From Rhodospirillaceae bacterium (GTDB lineage: Bacteria > Pseudomonadota > Alphaproteobacteria > UBA8366), in NCBI GenBank assembly GCA_002711555.1, contig PARQ01000001.1, positions 19,387-77,673 on the forward strand: a DNA stretch of 58,287 nucleotides, read 5' to 3'. Positions 35,251 through 43,827 of the stretch are shown here, in pieces. Position numbers and translations under genes: made by a program. The notes under the pieces were generated by a model that was not told the origin of the DNA, ran no database searches, and worked only from the letters and a program-made list of their open reading frames with translations. How positions within the stretch are numbered: position 1 is the stretch's first letter; each line of letters begins with the position of its first letter.

Positions 35251-36132
35251 ATGGAAGTTGCTAAAAAAGGTTTTAATGCAGAGGTTACGTTTACACCTGC
35301 TACTGAGCACATAGGGTCTGAGGTGTCAGGGATTGATCTCGCCAATCCGTTGCCTGAGCCAGTTTTTCAAAAAATCCAGAGAGAGTTGTACGATCGTAGC
35401 GTTCTTATATTTCGTGATCAGAATTGGTCGCCAGACGAGCACATTGAATTTTCCAAGCTGTTCGGTCCGTTAGAAAATCATGTTTTAAGTAATTATTGTC
35501 TCCCAGGTCATCCAGAAATATTTGTCGTTTCGAACATAATCGAAAACGGCAAGCATGTTGGTGCATTCGGGGGTTCGAAACGGTACCACTCTGACCTGTC
35601 ATATATGAAGGAGCCAAGTCTAGGTTCTATCTTCCATTGCCTTGAATGTCCCGAGGGTGAAGGCGAAACTTGCTTCACAAGTATGTTTGCAGTTTATGAA
35701 GCGTTACCTGAGGAGCGCAAAAAATGGCTTCTTAAAAGAATGGGAGTGCATGACTATGTATGGAATTTTGAGAACCATCACAACGACCGCCCTCCTCTAA
35801 CTGATGAGCAAAAGGCATCCACACCGCCCTTATCGCACCCTGCAGTGATTAGTCATCCCGAAACGGGCCGTAAAGCACTTTATTTGTCTGCTGTTTTTGT
35901 TCGCTCTTTCGAAGGTATGGAAGATGCGGAAAGCCAAGAAATAATTCATGAGCTGATAGATTTTGCGAGTCAGGCAAAATTTGAATATGTACACCGGTGG
36001 ACGCCAGGTGATGTCATTATATGGGATAATCGAAGCGTTTTGCATAAGGCTCTGCCATTTGATGAGAAAAATGCCCGTCGTCGGATGCATCGCACCACGA
36101 TTCGTGGTTCTCGGCCTACATTGGCTGTTTAG
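35251..36132 (+). CDS. TauD/TfdA-family dioxygenase 2
   Basis: A 293-residue Fe(II)/2-oxoglutarate oxygenase. GSEVSGIDL near the N terminus, HSD in RYHSDLSY (the facial HxD), the distal His in VLHKALPF and an Arg in RRMHRTTIRG make the active site complete. Its ribosome site GGGAGG stands 6 bases before the ATG. It lies between the aconitase X small subunit and an MBL hydrolase, so it may hydroxylate or release the compound that AcnX handles. Substrate unknown. Confidence 0.86.
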   Translation: MEVAKKGFNAEVTFTPATEHIGSEVSGIDLANPLPEPVFQKIQRELYDRSVLIFRDQNWSPDEHIEFSKLFGPLENHVLSNYCLPGHPEIFVVSNIIENGKHVGAFGGSKRYHSDLSYMKEPSLGSIFHCLECPEGEGETCFTSMFAVYEALPEERKKWLLKRMGVHDYVWNFENHHNDRPPLTDEQKASTPPLSHPAVISHPETGRKALYLSAVFVRSFEGMEDAESQEIIHELIDFASQAKFEYVHRWTPGDVIIWDNRSVLHKALPFDEKNARRRMHRTTIRGSRPTLAV

Positions 36133-36144
36133 AGAATAGCGGTA

Positions 36145-36945
36145 ATGGATAACTGGGAAATTTACGTACTCAAATATGCGGAGCGTACCAATGCGTTAAA
36201 ACATGAACATTTTTTATTTACGGATGCGCACAATGGTCCCATGCCAATGGATTATTTTATTTGGGCACTTAAAAATGAACAAGGCCGTGTGATTATCGTA
36301 GATATGGGATTTGAAGAAAAAGAGGGAAAAAAACGTGGGCGGCGGCTACTCCGTACGCCGGCGGAGGCACTCGCGAAGGTTAGGATAGATGCTAGCGAAG
36401 TTGAGGACCTCGTCGTCAGCCACATGCATTACGATCATTGTGGCAATGCACATGAATTCCCCAAGGCGACATTTCATATACAAGAACGTGAGATGGCTTT
36501 TGCAACAGGGCCTAATATGAAACATCCGGCTTTCCGTGATATTTTTGCCGTTGACTATGTGGTAGATATGGTTCGCGCACTTTTCGGTGACAGGGTCGAG
36601 TTTGTCCACGGTTTTAAGGAATTAGCGTCTGGAATAACGCTACACCACGTTGGTGGGCATACCGATGGTCTGCAGGTGGTACGTGTTAATACCCAGCGCG
36701 GTTGGGTAGTGCTTGCAGTCGATGCTATCCATCTGTATGCCAACATTGAACAAAAAAATCCTTTCCCGTTGGTTTTAAACGTTGCTGACATGTTGAATGG
36801 GTATAGTACCATCAGTAACTTGGCAGACTCGCCAACACATATTATCCCTGGTCACGATCCAATGGTTTTAGATAGATTTCCGAAAGTTCCTGGTGCAGAG
36901 GAATTCGCGGTCCGGGCTGATCTTGTTCCAAACCATTGGAATTGA
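36145..36945 (+). CDS. MBL-fold lactonase-like hydrolase
   Basis: A 266-residue metallo-beta-lactamase-fold protein with SHMHYDHCGN (HxHxDH) near residue 92, HVGGHTDG as the next histidine, an Asp in AVDAIHLY and IPGHDP. It resembles N-acyl-homoserine lactonases of the AttM/AiiA type, which open lactones, but no luxR/luxI-type genes are present. In this run a lactone or amide step of a catabolic pathway is more plausible than quorum quenching. It closes the six-gene series 13 bases after TauD-2. Confidence 0.83.
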   Translation: MDNWEIYVLKYAERTNALKHEHFLFTDAHNGPMPMDYFIWALKNEQGRVIIVDMGFEEKEGKKRGRRLLRTPAEALAKVRIDASEVEDLVVSHMHYDHCGNAHEFPKATFHIQEREMAFATGPNMKHPAFRDIFAVDYVVDMVRALFGDRVEFVHGFKELASGITLHHVGGHTDGLQVVRVNTQRGWVVLAVDAIHLYANIEQKNPFPLVLNVADMLNGYSTISNLADSPTHIIPGHDPMVLDRFPKVPGAEEFAVRADLVPNHWN

Positions 36946-37007
36946 TTACTTGAAAGACAACCGCTGAAACGCTACGTCGTCACTGTGGCGTACTTACAGA
37001 GAGGGTT

Positions 37008-37973
37008 ATGAAAATGGGTCATCATCACAGTAAAGTCTTGATCATTGGATCTGGGGCTGCGGGCTACACCGCTGCAATTTACGCAGCTCGCGCGAATCTA
37101 AAGCCACTTATTGTTGCTGGAATGCAGCCCGGCGGGCAGATGACCATAACTACAGATGTTGAGAATTACCCGGGATTTGAGGAGGTTATACAGGGTCCTT
37201 GGCTGATGGAGCAGATGCAAAAACAGGCTGAGGCTGTTGGGACCCAGATAATTTATGACATGATTAACGATGTCGATTTTACTCAGGATACTTTTCAAAT
37301 GACTGGCGATATGGGAGATACGTACAGCGGTGAAACTGTTATTATTGCGACTGGTGCCCAAGCGCGCTGGCTTGGCCTCGAATCAGAACAAAAATTTCAA
37401 GGTTTTGGTGTATCAGCCTGTGCTACATGCGATGGCTTCTTTTTCAAGGATCAAAACGTTGCGGTGGTTGGGGGAGGTAATACTGCTGTAGAAGAGGCAT
37501 TATACCTTACAAACCATGCTGCCAAAGTCACAGTCATACACAGGCGAGATACGTTCCGAGCTGAAAAAATACTTCAGGAGCGATTACTTCAGAACGAAAA
37601 AATTGAAGTGATTTGGGATAGTGTCGTCGACGAGGTATTGGGCGGGGGTGATCCACTTCAGGTCACTGGAGCTCGCATTAAAAATATTAAATCGGAACAA
37701 ATAATGGATATTGATTTACAGGGTGTTTTCATAGCTATTGGGCATGACCCAGCGACTGGGGTATTTAAGAATAAAATTGATATGGATGATGAAGGTTATA
37801 TCTTAACCAAGCCCGATAGTACGGTAACTAGCATACCTGGTATTTTTGCTGCTGGTGATGTTAAAGATAAGATCTTTCGGCAAGCGGTTACGGCTGCTGG
37901 AATGGGTTGCATGGCTGCTTTAGAAGCTGAAAAGTTTCTTGCCGAACACGAGATGTCCACGGCCGCGGAATAG
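37008..37973 (+). CDS. trxB: Thioredoxin reductase
   Basis: A 321-residue low-molecular-weight thioredoxin reductase: an FAD motif GSGAAGYTAA near 13-22, the redox CATC in SACATCDGFFF near 136-146, an NADPH motif GGGNTAVEEA, and the C-terminal GIFAAGDV with RQAVTAAGMGC. Reduces thioredoxin with NADPH. The RBS GAGAGGG precedes the ATG; a second ATG lies two codons later. The N-terminal HHH after MKMG is a little unusual. It converges with the dehydrogenase gene, 31 bases apart. Confidence 0.95.
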   Translation: MKMGHHHSKVLIIGSGAAGYTAAIYAARANLKPLIVAGMQPGGQMTITTDVENYPGFEEVIQGPWLMEQMQKQAEAVGTQIIYDMINDVDFTQDTFQMTGDMGDTYSGETVIIATGAQARWLGLESEQKFQGFGVSACATCDGFFFKDQNVAVVGGGNTAVEEALYLTNHAAKVTVIHRRDTFRAEKILQERLLQNEKIEVIWDSVVDEVLGGGDPLQVTGARIKNIKSEQIMDIDLQGVFIAIGHDPATGVFKNKIDMDDEGYILTKPDSTVTSIPGIFAAGDVKDKIFRQAVTAAGMGCMAALEAEKFLAEHEMSTAAE

Positions 37974-38004
37974 ACGCATCAAAATCAAATCCGACCCATT
38001 CATA

Positions 38005-38901
38005 TTAAAGCTTGGTTTTTCTTGTCTCCTGAAGAAGCTTTGCTAGCATGGTATGATCAGACGAAGGTCCGTAATGGTCAACTGTTTCGGCAAATGCATC
38101 TCGCACCAAAGCCGTGCACGGCGCACTCAAGCCGACATTACGCGCTAAATTCTGGGCAATAGTTAAGTCTTTAAGCATTAAGCCGCTCGAAAACCCAGAT
38201 TTCCAATTCTCTTTTAGAATAAACTGATGCATCTTTAGTTCGGTTGCATTGTTTCGGCCTGATGACTTATTTATGACGTTAGTTAATGTTGACGGGTCCA
38301 GTCCAAAACGTCGACCTATCAAGAGTGCTTCCGTAGTTGCTAGAACGCCAAGAGCAGAAAGCATATTATTCATCGCCTTAGTTGCATGACCGGCACCAAG
38401 TGGCCCGCATTCAAAAATATCGCTGCTTACTGCTTCAAAAATAGGTTTCGCCCGAGCTATTGCAGCGCTCTCCCCGCCAACCATGATAGAAATGGTGCCT
38501 GAAACTGCACGTTTCACTCCACCAGAAACAGGAGCATCTAGAAAGGGAATATTTTTATCTTTCATGATTTTTCCGAGTTCTAGTGTTCCCTCCGGCTCTG
38601 ATGAGCTCATATCAATAAATAACTTACTGCTATCGAGCCCACTGATAAGTGAGTCCTCGCAATTAGCGTCGCCGAGCAATATTCTATTTACATCCTTGCC
38701 GGTAGGTACAATGGTAATAACTACATCGGAGCTCTGTGCCAGACTATGGAGGCCATTGGCCGCGCGCGCACCAAACTCATCGACAAAGCTATCTACTGCT
38801 TCCCGGTTCAAATCAAAAACAATCATTTCATTGCCAGCGCGTGCGAGATTTGCGGCTATCGGGCGCCCCATATTGCCGAGACCAACATATCCTATTTTCA
38901 T
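38005..38901 (-). CDS. 3-Hydroxyisobutyrate dehydrogenase-family protein
   Basis: A 298-residue beta-hydroxyacid dehydrogenase. The N-terminal Rossmann motif GYVGLGNMG, the substrate loop DAPVSGGVKRA, the catalytic lysine in GHATKAMNNMLS and LMLKDLTIAQ are all present. The family oxidises 3-hydroxyisobutyrate, tartronate semialdehyde, or related acids with NAD(P). mmsA lies 1.2 kb away, so valine degradation is possible but not proven, since the two genes are on opposite strands. The ATG at 38901 has TAGGAA upstream; the ATG at 38922 adds seven residues. Confidence 0.85.
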   Translation of the reverse strand: MKIGYVGLGNMGRPIAANLARAGNEMIVFDLNREAVDSFVDEFGARAANGLHSLAQSSDVVITIVPTGKDVNRILLGDANCEDSLISGLDSSKLFIDMSSSEPEGTLELGKIMKDKNIPFLDAPVSGGVKRAVSGTISIMVGGESAAIARAKPIFEAVSSDIFECGPLGAGHATKAMNNMLSALGVLATTEALLIGRRFGLDPSTLTNVINKSSGRNNATELKMHQFILKENWKSGFSSGLMLKDLTIAQNLARNVGLSAPCTALVRDAFAETVDHYGPSSDHTMLAKLLQETRKTKL

Positions 38902-39081
38902 GTAAATATTCCTATTACTCAATTATTATTGTATAATGGTGTAATTATATAAAATATAAATAAAATAATACATGAATGTTATTTTCTTGGAAGCGTGATT
39001 TTTTCAATTATTGCTCTCCTTGTTATTGCATAATTTATTCAGTATTATCAAATTTATAAAAATAAATATAGTTAGGGCACC
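38902..39081. promoter_or_regulatory. AT-rich divergent intergenic region
   Basis: About 180 bases between the leftward dehydrogenase and rightward bactofilin genes. It is far more AT-rich than its surroundings, with long A/T tracts (for example AATTATATAAAATATAAATAAAATAATA). Two promoters and a DNA-bending or silencing site are plausible; no single promoter is certain because many -10-like strings occur. Confidence 0.5.
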
Positions 39082-39627
39082 ATGATGACAATCTTGGAAA
39101 AATTAAAACGGCACTTTCGCGCAAATGAACGAGGAAGCCGTCCCAACACCCAGGAAAGAACCTCTGTATTATCTGACGATTTAATTCTCCAGGGTGATAT
39201 CTTTGGCAATGGTGAAATTTATCTTGATGGAGGCGTCAATGGGAATGTTAGTTGCGAGAAGTTGATAATTGGCCGTGATGGCTACATTAATGGTCAAATT
39301 CAGTGCAAAGAGGCTGAGATATATGGGAAAGTCGTTGGCTCCATATCAGCAACCGATGTTGTATTGGCTAAAACTGCGCAGGTGATTGGCGATGTGAGCC
39401 ACAAAACGCTTAGTATTCAGCCTGGCGCTGTAATAGACGGCTTTTGCAGGCAAAATGACCTAAATGTCTCGAGTAAAGGTGGCACTAAATTACCATTTGC
39501 CGAGGAATCACTAGGCAGAGCTAAAACGGTTCGTTCAAAGCAGAAAAGACTTAAAAAATCTCTCGATAACCCCCTCAGTACTTCAACCGGAAAGGCCGGT
39601 GGTTACAGTAGAAAAACTGTTCATTAA
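39082..39627 (+). CDS. Bactofilin (polymer-forming cytoskeletal protein)
   Basis: A 181-residue bactofilin. The central region from about residue 33 to 120 is a right-handed beta-helix of repeating ISG/G-D-turn elements (LILQGDIFGNGEIYLDGGVNG and so on), and a Ser/Lys-rich tail follows. Bactofilins polymerise without nucleotide at the membrane and shape cells or stalks. The protein has no obvious transmembrane helix; the N-terminal MTILEKLKRHF could be an amphipathic membrane anchor. No peptidase LmdC/M23 is in the window. Confidence 0.88.
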   Translation: MMTILEKLKRHFRANERGSRPNTQERTSVLSDDLILQGDIFGNGEIYLDGGVNGNVSCEKLIIGRDGYINGQIQCKEAEIYGKVVGSISATDVVLAKTAQVIGDVSHKTLSIQPGAVIDGFCRQNDLNVSSKGGTKLPFAEESLGRAKTVRSKQKRLKKSLDNPLSTSTGKAGGYSRKTVH

Positions 39628-39663
39628 GTCAACGTGCTGGTTGTTGCGGTACTCAAAATAAAA

Positions 39664-40002
39664 ATGCCAGACGCTCGCATGCCGACCGACATTTGGATAC
39701 AAGCGCACGTTGCTCGCCTGTCGAGCAAAGGGGTGCCAGTAGTAGTGCTCAAGCGGGGCGACAAAAATAGTGGTATTATAATCGTGAAGATAAATCGGAT
39801 TGAAACCGGTGTCGATATTTTCATGCAGGAGCGCGATTTATCAGGAAACTTTATTTGGCAACCCGCACTTGATGGACGCCGTGTGGAGGAACCTGAAGCT
39901 GCGTCTTTTATTGAGCGCCAGGCTAAATATGACCCGGATATTTGGATTGTTGAGATTGAGGATCGTGAAGATCATAGTCTTTTAGAAATTTTAGAGATGT
40001 GA
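39664..40002 (+). CDS. DUF1491 family protein
   Basis: A protein of about 112 residues that matches the alphaproteobacterial DUF1491 pattern: PTDIWIQAHVARL, GVPVVVLKRGD, an IETGVDIFMQE stretch, ERQAKYDPDIWIVEIEDR and LLEIL. No function is known for the family. Start uncertain: ATGs at 39664 and 39679 and a GTG at 39634 are all possible, with no good ribosome site. It follows bactofilin closely, so the two may be cotranscribed. Confidence 0.7.
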   Translation: MPDARMPTDIWIQAHVARLSSKGVPVVVLKRGDKNSGIIIVKINRIETGVDIFMQERDLSGNFIWQPALDGRRVEEPEAASFIERQAKYDPDIWIVEIEDREDHSLLEILEM

Positions 40003-40046
40003 GTGCTGTTTGCTTGTTATATGTCATATGATTGCTGCCTCACATC
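39996..40046 (+). repeat. Inverted repeat at the DUF1491 stop codon
   Basis: GATGTGAG (39996-40003, containing the TGA stop) and CTCACATC (40039-40046) are perfect reverse complements, separated by 35 bases with some inner pairing. It could form a stem-loop at the 3' end of the transcript. No T-run follows. Confidence 0.35.
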
Positions 40047-40102
40047 GCTCGGGTTTGTCCAAATAACAGTAATTTATACTATTGCTCTGAAAGGGATTAG
40101 GA

Positions 40103-41602
40103 ATGGTGAAAGAATTGACCCATTATGTGGGTGGCCAACATATCACGGGTGAAAGCGGGCGAGTGCTTGAGGTTTTCAATCCAGCCACAGGTGAAGTGAC
40201 GAGCAAAGTGCCCTTGGCAGGGGTTGAAGAGGTAAATAAAACCATCGAAAACGCTCAGGCAGCATTTTATGATTGGGCAGCAACACCTTCCCCCAAGCGT
40301 GCAGCAGTAATGTTCGCAATGCGGGAAATAATGAGCCAGAGGCGCGAAGCACTTGCCACAGTTATTAGCTCAGAGCACGGAAAGACGGTTAATGACGCTC
40401 TCGGTGAAGTGCAGCGAGGAGTTGACGTAATTGAGTTTGCCTGTGGTATACCGCACCTTTTAAAGGGTGAGCTATCGACCGATGTTGGGGGCGGGATAGA
40501 TACCTTTTCCATTCGCGAGCCACTAGGTGTGGTTGGGGGAATCACACCATTTAATTTTCCGGTTATGGTGCCTTGTTGGATGGGAGTGATGGCGGTAGCC
40601 TGCGGAAATTCCTTTGTTTGCAAACCATCGGAACGCAATCCATCAGCAGCACTAATGATGGGGGAACTATGGACAGAAGCCGGTTTGCCAGATGGTGTTT
40701 GGAATGTTTTAAATGGCGATAAAATAGCTGTTGATGGCTTGCTGATGCATTGTGATGTACCCGCAATAAGTTTTGTCGGTTCAACTGCGATTGGGGAATA
40801 CGTGTACCAAACTGGTACAGCACAAAATAAACGAGTTCAGGCTTTTTGTGGCGCAAAGAACCATATGGTAGTAATGCCAGATGCTGATATGGATCAAGCC
40901 GTTGATGCGCTTATGGGTGCAGGCTATGGCTCTGCCGGTGAGCGCTGTATGGCGATTTCCGTGGCGGTTCCCGTTGGAAAAAATACGGCGGATGAGCTGG
41001 GTAAGCGCTTGAAGCCGAGAGTCCAGGCACTCAAAGTCGGTCCCTATACTGACATGGAAGCTGATATGGGACCGGTAATAACACGCCAGGCAAAAGACCG
41101 TATTGAAAATCTAATCGCTAAAGGCGAGGAAGAAGGGGCAGAACTTATAGTCGATGGACGGAAAGTTAGTCTGCAGGGATATGAGAATGGATTTTTCCTG
41201 AACGGTTCACTGTTTGATCGAGTAACAACGGATATGGACATATATAACCAAGAAATTTTTGGCCCTGTTCTTAGTATCGCTCGTGCACAAGACTTTGATT
41301 CAGCCGTAGAAATGGTGAATGGACACGAATATGGTAATGGTGTGGCAGTTTTCACTCAAAATGGCGACGTTGCTCGGTCTTTTTCAAAAAAAGTTGATGT
41401 CGGGATGGTTGGTGTCAACGTGCCAATTCCGGTGCCTATGGCGTTTCACCACTTTGGCGGTTCCAAACGCTCGAAATTTGGTGACACTCAAATGCATGGT
41501 CCCCAATCCGTTCACTTTTTTACTAAACTGAAAACTGTGTCTGCTCGTTGGCCAAGTGGCATAGAGGGTGGTGCACAATTCACGATGCCAACAAATCGAT
41601 GA
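40103..41602 (+). CDS. mmsA: Methylmalonate-semialdehyde dehydrogenase (CoA-acylating)
   Basis: A 499-residue aldehyde dehydrogenase. The catalytic cysteine is in GERCMA; the YGSAGERCMAISVAVPVG segment, ITPFNFPVMVPCWM and NVPIPVPMAFHHFGG at the C terminus are diagnostic of MmsA. It converts methylmalonate semialdehyde, from valine or pyrimidine breakdown, to propionyl-CoA with NAD and CoA. The RBS region is AAAGGGATTAGGA before ATG. A probable propionyl-type carboxyltransferase exists at 13.8 kb. Confidence 0.93.
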   Translation: MVKELTHYVGGQHITGESGRVLEVFNPATGEVTSKVPLAGVEEVNKTIENAQAAFYDWAATPSPKRAAVMFAMREIMSQRREALATVISSEHGKTVNDALGEVQRGVDVIEFACGIPHLLKGELSTDVGGGIDTFSIREPLGVVGGITPFNFPVMVPCWMGVMAVACGNSFVCKPSERNPSAALMMGELWTEAGLPDGVWNVLNGDKIAVDGLLMHCDVPAISFVGSTAIGEYVYQTGTAQNKRVQAFCGAKNHMVVMPDADMDQAVDALMGAGYGSAGERCMAISVAVPVGKNTADELGKRLKPRVQALKVGPYTDMEADMGPVITRQAKDRIENLIAKGEEEGAELIVDGRKVSLQGYENGFFLNGSLFDRVTTDMDIYNQEIFGPVLSIARAQDFDSAVEMVNGHEYGNGVAVFTQNGDVARSFSKKVDVGMVGVNVPIPVPMAFHHFGGSKRSKFGDTQMHGPQSVHFFTKLKTVSARWPSGIEGGAQFTMPTNR

Positions 41603-41746
41603 AGTTTAGTCATGAGAATCGCAGGGTTGGCAACATGCATCTAATCCCGCACAGATATCTATTTTCCTTATTGCAAGAAAAATGGGCTAACTCGCATTAA
41701 AGATCCGGGGGGGGGAGGGTGGATATTTTTCCCTGATAGATATGTG

Positions 41747-43738
41747 TCATTCAACAAAGAGTGTGGGGCCGAGAAGTGGGCTTCCCGCTCTATTTCCTGT
41801 TGACAGATCAATCCAAATTCCTCGTTCACGTGGTAATAGCGTGGCTGGTATTTCCATTGGATAGGTGTCAGTCGTTGAAAATATAACTACACCATCCGGA
41901 TCATGAAACTCGATTAACCAAGTATTTCCTTCGCTATATTCCTTTCCAATTCGACAGCCTTTTGGAAGTGCGCTATGGAGCGTTTTGATTATGCGAGCCC
42001 CTGTCTGCGGATTGTAAAGGCGGTCGACTAGGCCCTCACAGAAAAAATATCCGCGATCTATTCCAATGAAATTATCGACAAAGACACTTACTTCTCCATG
42101 ACCTAAGGCCCCTATCGTTGCTTCGACAATGCGTTTACTTACCGTGCCCTCAAGTTGCTTAGAGCTTAATGGTTTGCGCTGAGAAAATTGCACATGAGCT
42201 GCTGTTTGAATGCTTAAATTTGCAGAATATTTCTGAATTTTACTTAAAACCTTTATGGGGGATTCTTTTGGTCCTACGCCAAACACAACTCCGCTGAAGA
42301 CTTCTCTTGCACCATCTAGTGCCATCAGTTCGTTTACAAGATTTAAATCATCTACGCTAAACCCATGGCTGAGGCTTAGGGTTTCTCTGTGTTGACGATA
42401 AGAGTTGAAAAAAATCGGCACCTTGCTCACCAGACTTCTAATTTCAGGCATCAAATCGTCAACGCAGCCAGTTGGCATGATGAGCTCCCACGCATGTAAA
42501 ATGTCGCCACACTCGTTCAAAACATTTCGGCCCTCGTTTTTGGGCAAGCCGTAAGAGTAAGCAGTAAAGCGATGGCCGCGAGCCGCCAATTCTCTCATGC
42601 GATTACAAGTATCTTTCTTCATTAGGTCATCGAGGGGTACCCGCAGTTCGCTTATGCCCATTTCCCACAGAGCTAAAAGAGGGTAATCGTTACGGATATA
42701 TTTTGTGCTGAAAGGATCTAGGCCCCATGGCGTGGTGATATTGGCTCTTTCACACCAGGGTTGATGAAGTGATATGCCTAGAGCTCCGTGAGCTGGCGAC
42801 AGGCCGTGTGCAGGTGGTAGCAGGATCTCATCGTCAGAAGACTCCGTGGTCCGGCCTTCAGACCGCACTACATGCGTAAGATGTCCAGCCGTAGTAATAT
42901 CTACTACGGCAAAACCTAACTTTGCTCTGTCATGCCGACCCTGTTTGAGGTCTGTTGGAGCGGCCCGAAACAATTCGTGATAATCATGACGTAAAAAACA
43001 AGTTGAAGGCAAAACATAGATGCTGGTTTCGTCGTAGCTGTTAAAAAAGAAATTATGCACATGGCCGGAAAAAAAAGCTTCTACTTTATATTTGGAAAAT
43101 AGATCGAGAAGCCACCTACGCCCAGGCAAATCGGTATTGTCAAAGTTAACACCCTCATCTGCCTCGGAGAGGTAGAGTGGGTAGTGTGAAAATACAAATG
43201 AGCGCCTTCCTGAATTCCTGGCCAGCAGAGTTTCAAGCCACTCACGTTGCTCTTTCTCGCAATCCAGTCCTGAATTAAGAACCATTCCATTGATGACTAC
43301 AAATAAACAGCTCTCGTGTTCAAATGAAAAGAAATGCCTCTGGAATTGTTCTTCATAGGCGGCGATCATTTTATCATTAACGAAGCCTTGCGACATCGCA
43401 GGATGAATGGGGACTCCTGAATAATGTTTTTGTCCAATATCGTGATTGCCGGCAACAAGATAAATAGGGCAACCTACATTGTTAAAAACGTCATAAAATG
43501 CCTTAGCGGATTCATTGTAGGCAGGGTGGTCTGGTCTTGGATGCGTTATGTCGCCAAGATGAATAACAAAGTCAGGGGAAAGTCCCTTAAGTTTGCGAAC
43601 GATATGCGCTGATCTTTTAACGCTCAATTGCACGGTCTCTTGATCATAACCATCAATTGCAGGTGCATCTTTTTCTGTGATGTGAGTATCAGCAATAACA
43701 GCAAACCGAAACAGAGTGTTTATATTTTTGTTGGGCAC
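41747..43738 (-). CDS. Metallophosphoesterase with long uncharacterised C-terminal half
   Basis: A 663-residue protein. Residues 1 to about 265 form a calcineurin-like phosphoesterase: DTH (ADTHITEKD), GD (HLGDITHPRP), GNHD, SHYPLY and GHVHNFF. The remaining ~390 residues contain strands such as GISELRVPLDDL and EVSVFVDNFIGIDRGYF. They may be a TIM-barrel followed by a beta-rich end, but I do not recognise a family. The start is GTG 43738, weakly supported. It is the last of three leftward genes after terC and GDPD; phosphodiester breakdown is a shared theme. Substrate unknown. Confidence 0.8.
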   Translation of the reverse strand: MPNKNINTLFRFAVIADTHITEKDAPAIDGYDQETVQLSVKRSAHIVRKLKGLSPDFVIHLGDITHPRPDHPAYNESAKAFYDVFNNVGCPIYLVAGNHDIGQKHYSGVPIHPAMSQGFVNDKMIAAYEEQFQRHFFSFEHESCLFVVINGMVLNSGLDCEKEQREWLETLLARNSGRRSFVFSHYPLYLSEADEGVNFDNTDLPGRRWLLDLFSKYKVEAFFSGHVHNFFFNSYDETSIYVLPSTCFLRHDYHELFRAAPTDLKQGRHDRAKLGFAVVDITTAGHLTHVVRSEGRTTESSDDEILLPPAHGLSPAHGALGISLHQPWCERANITTPWGLDPFSTKYIRNDYPLLALWEMGISELRVPLDDLMKKDTCNRMRELAARGHRFTAYSYGLPKNEGRNVLNECGDILHAWELIMPTGCVDDLMPEIRSLVSKVPIFFNSYRQHRETLSLSHGFSVDDLNLVNELMALDGAREVFSGVVFGVGPKESPIKVLSKIQKYSANLSIQTAAHVQFSQRKPLSSKQLEGTVSKRIVEATIGALGHGEVSVFVDNFIGIDRGYFFCEGLVDRLYNPQTGARIIKTLHSALPKGCRIGKEYSEGNTWLIEFHDPDGVVIFSTTDTYPMEIPATLLPRERGIWIDLSTGNRAGSPLLGPTLFVE

Positions 43739-43827
43739 CTCTTCTGTCCTAACTTTTCAATATTTCAAATAACATGCGCAATCATAATTGTTTGCGGTTC
43801 GATGCTAAATTCATCAAACAGCCATGG

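Noticed and set aside
36145..36945. Quorum-quenching AHL lactonase
   Set aside because: The fold fits, but no LuxI/LuxR-type genes are in the window and the gene belongs to a catabolic run.
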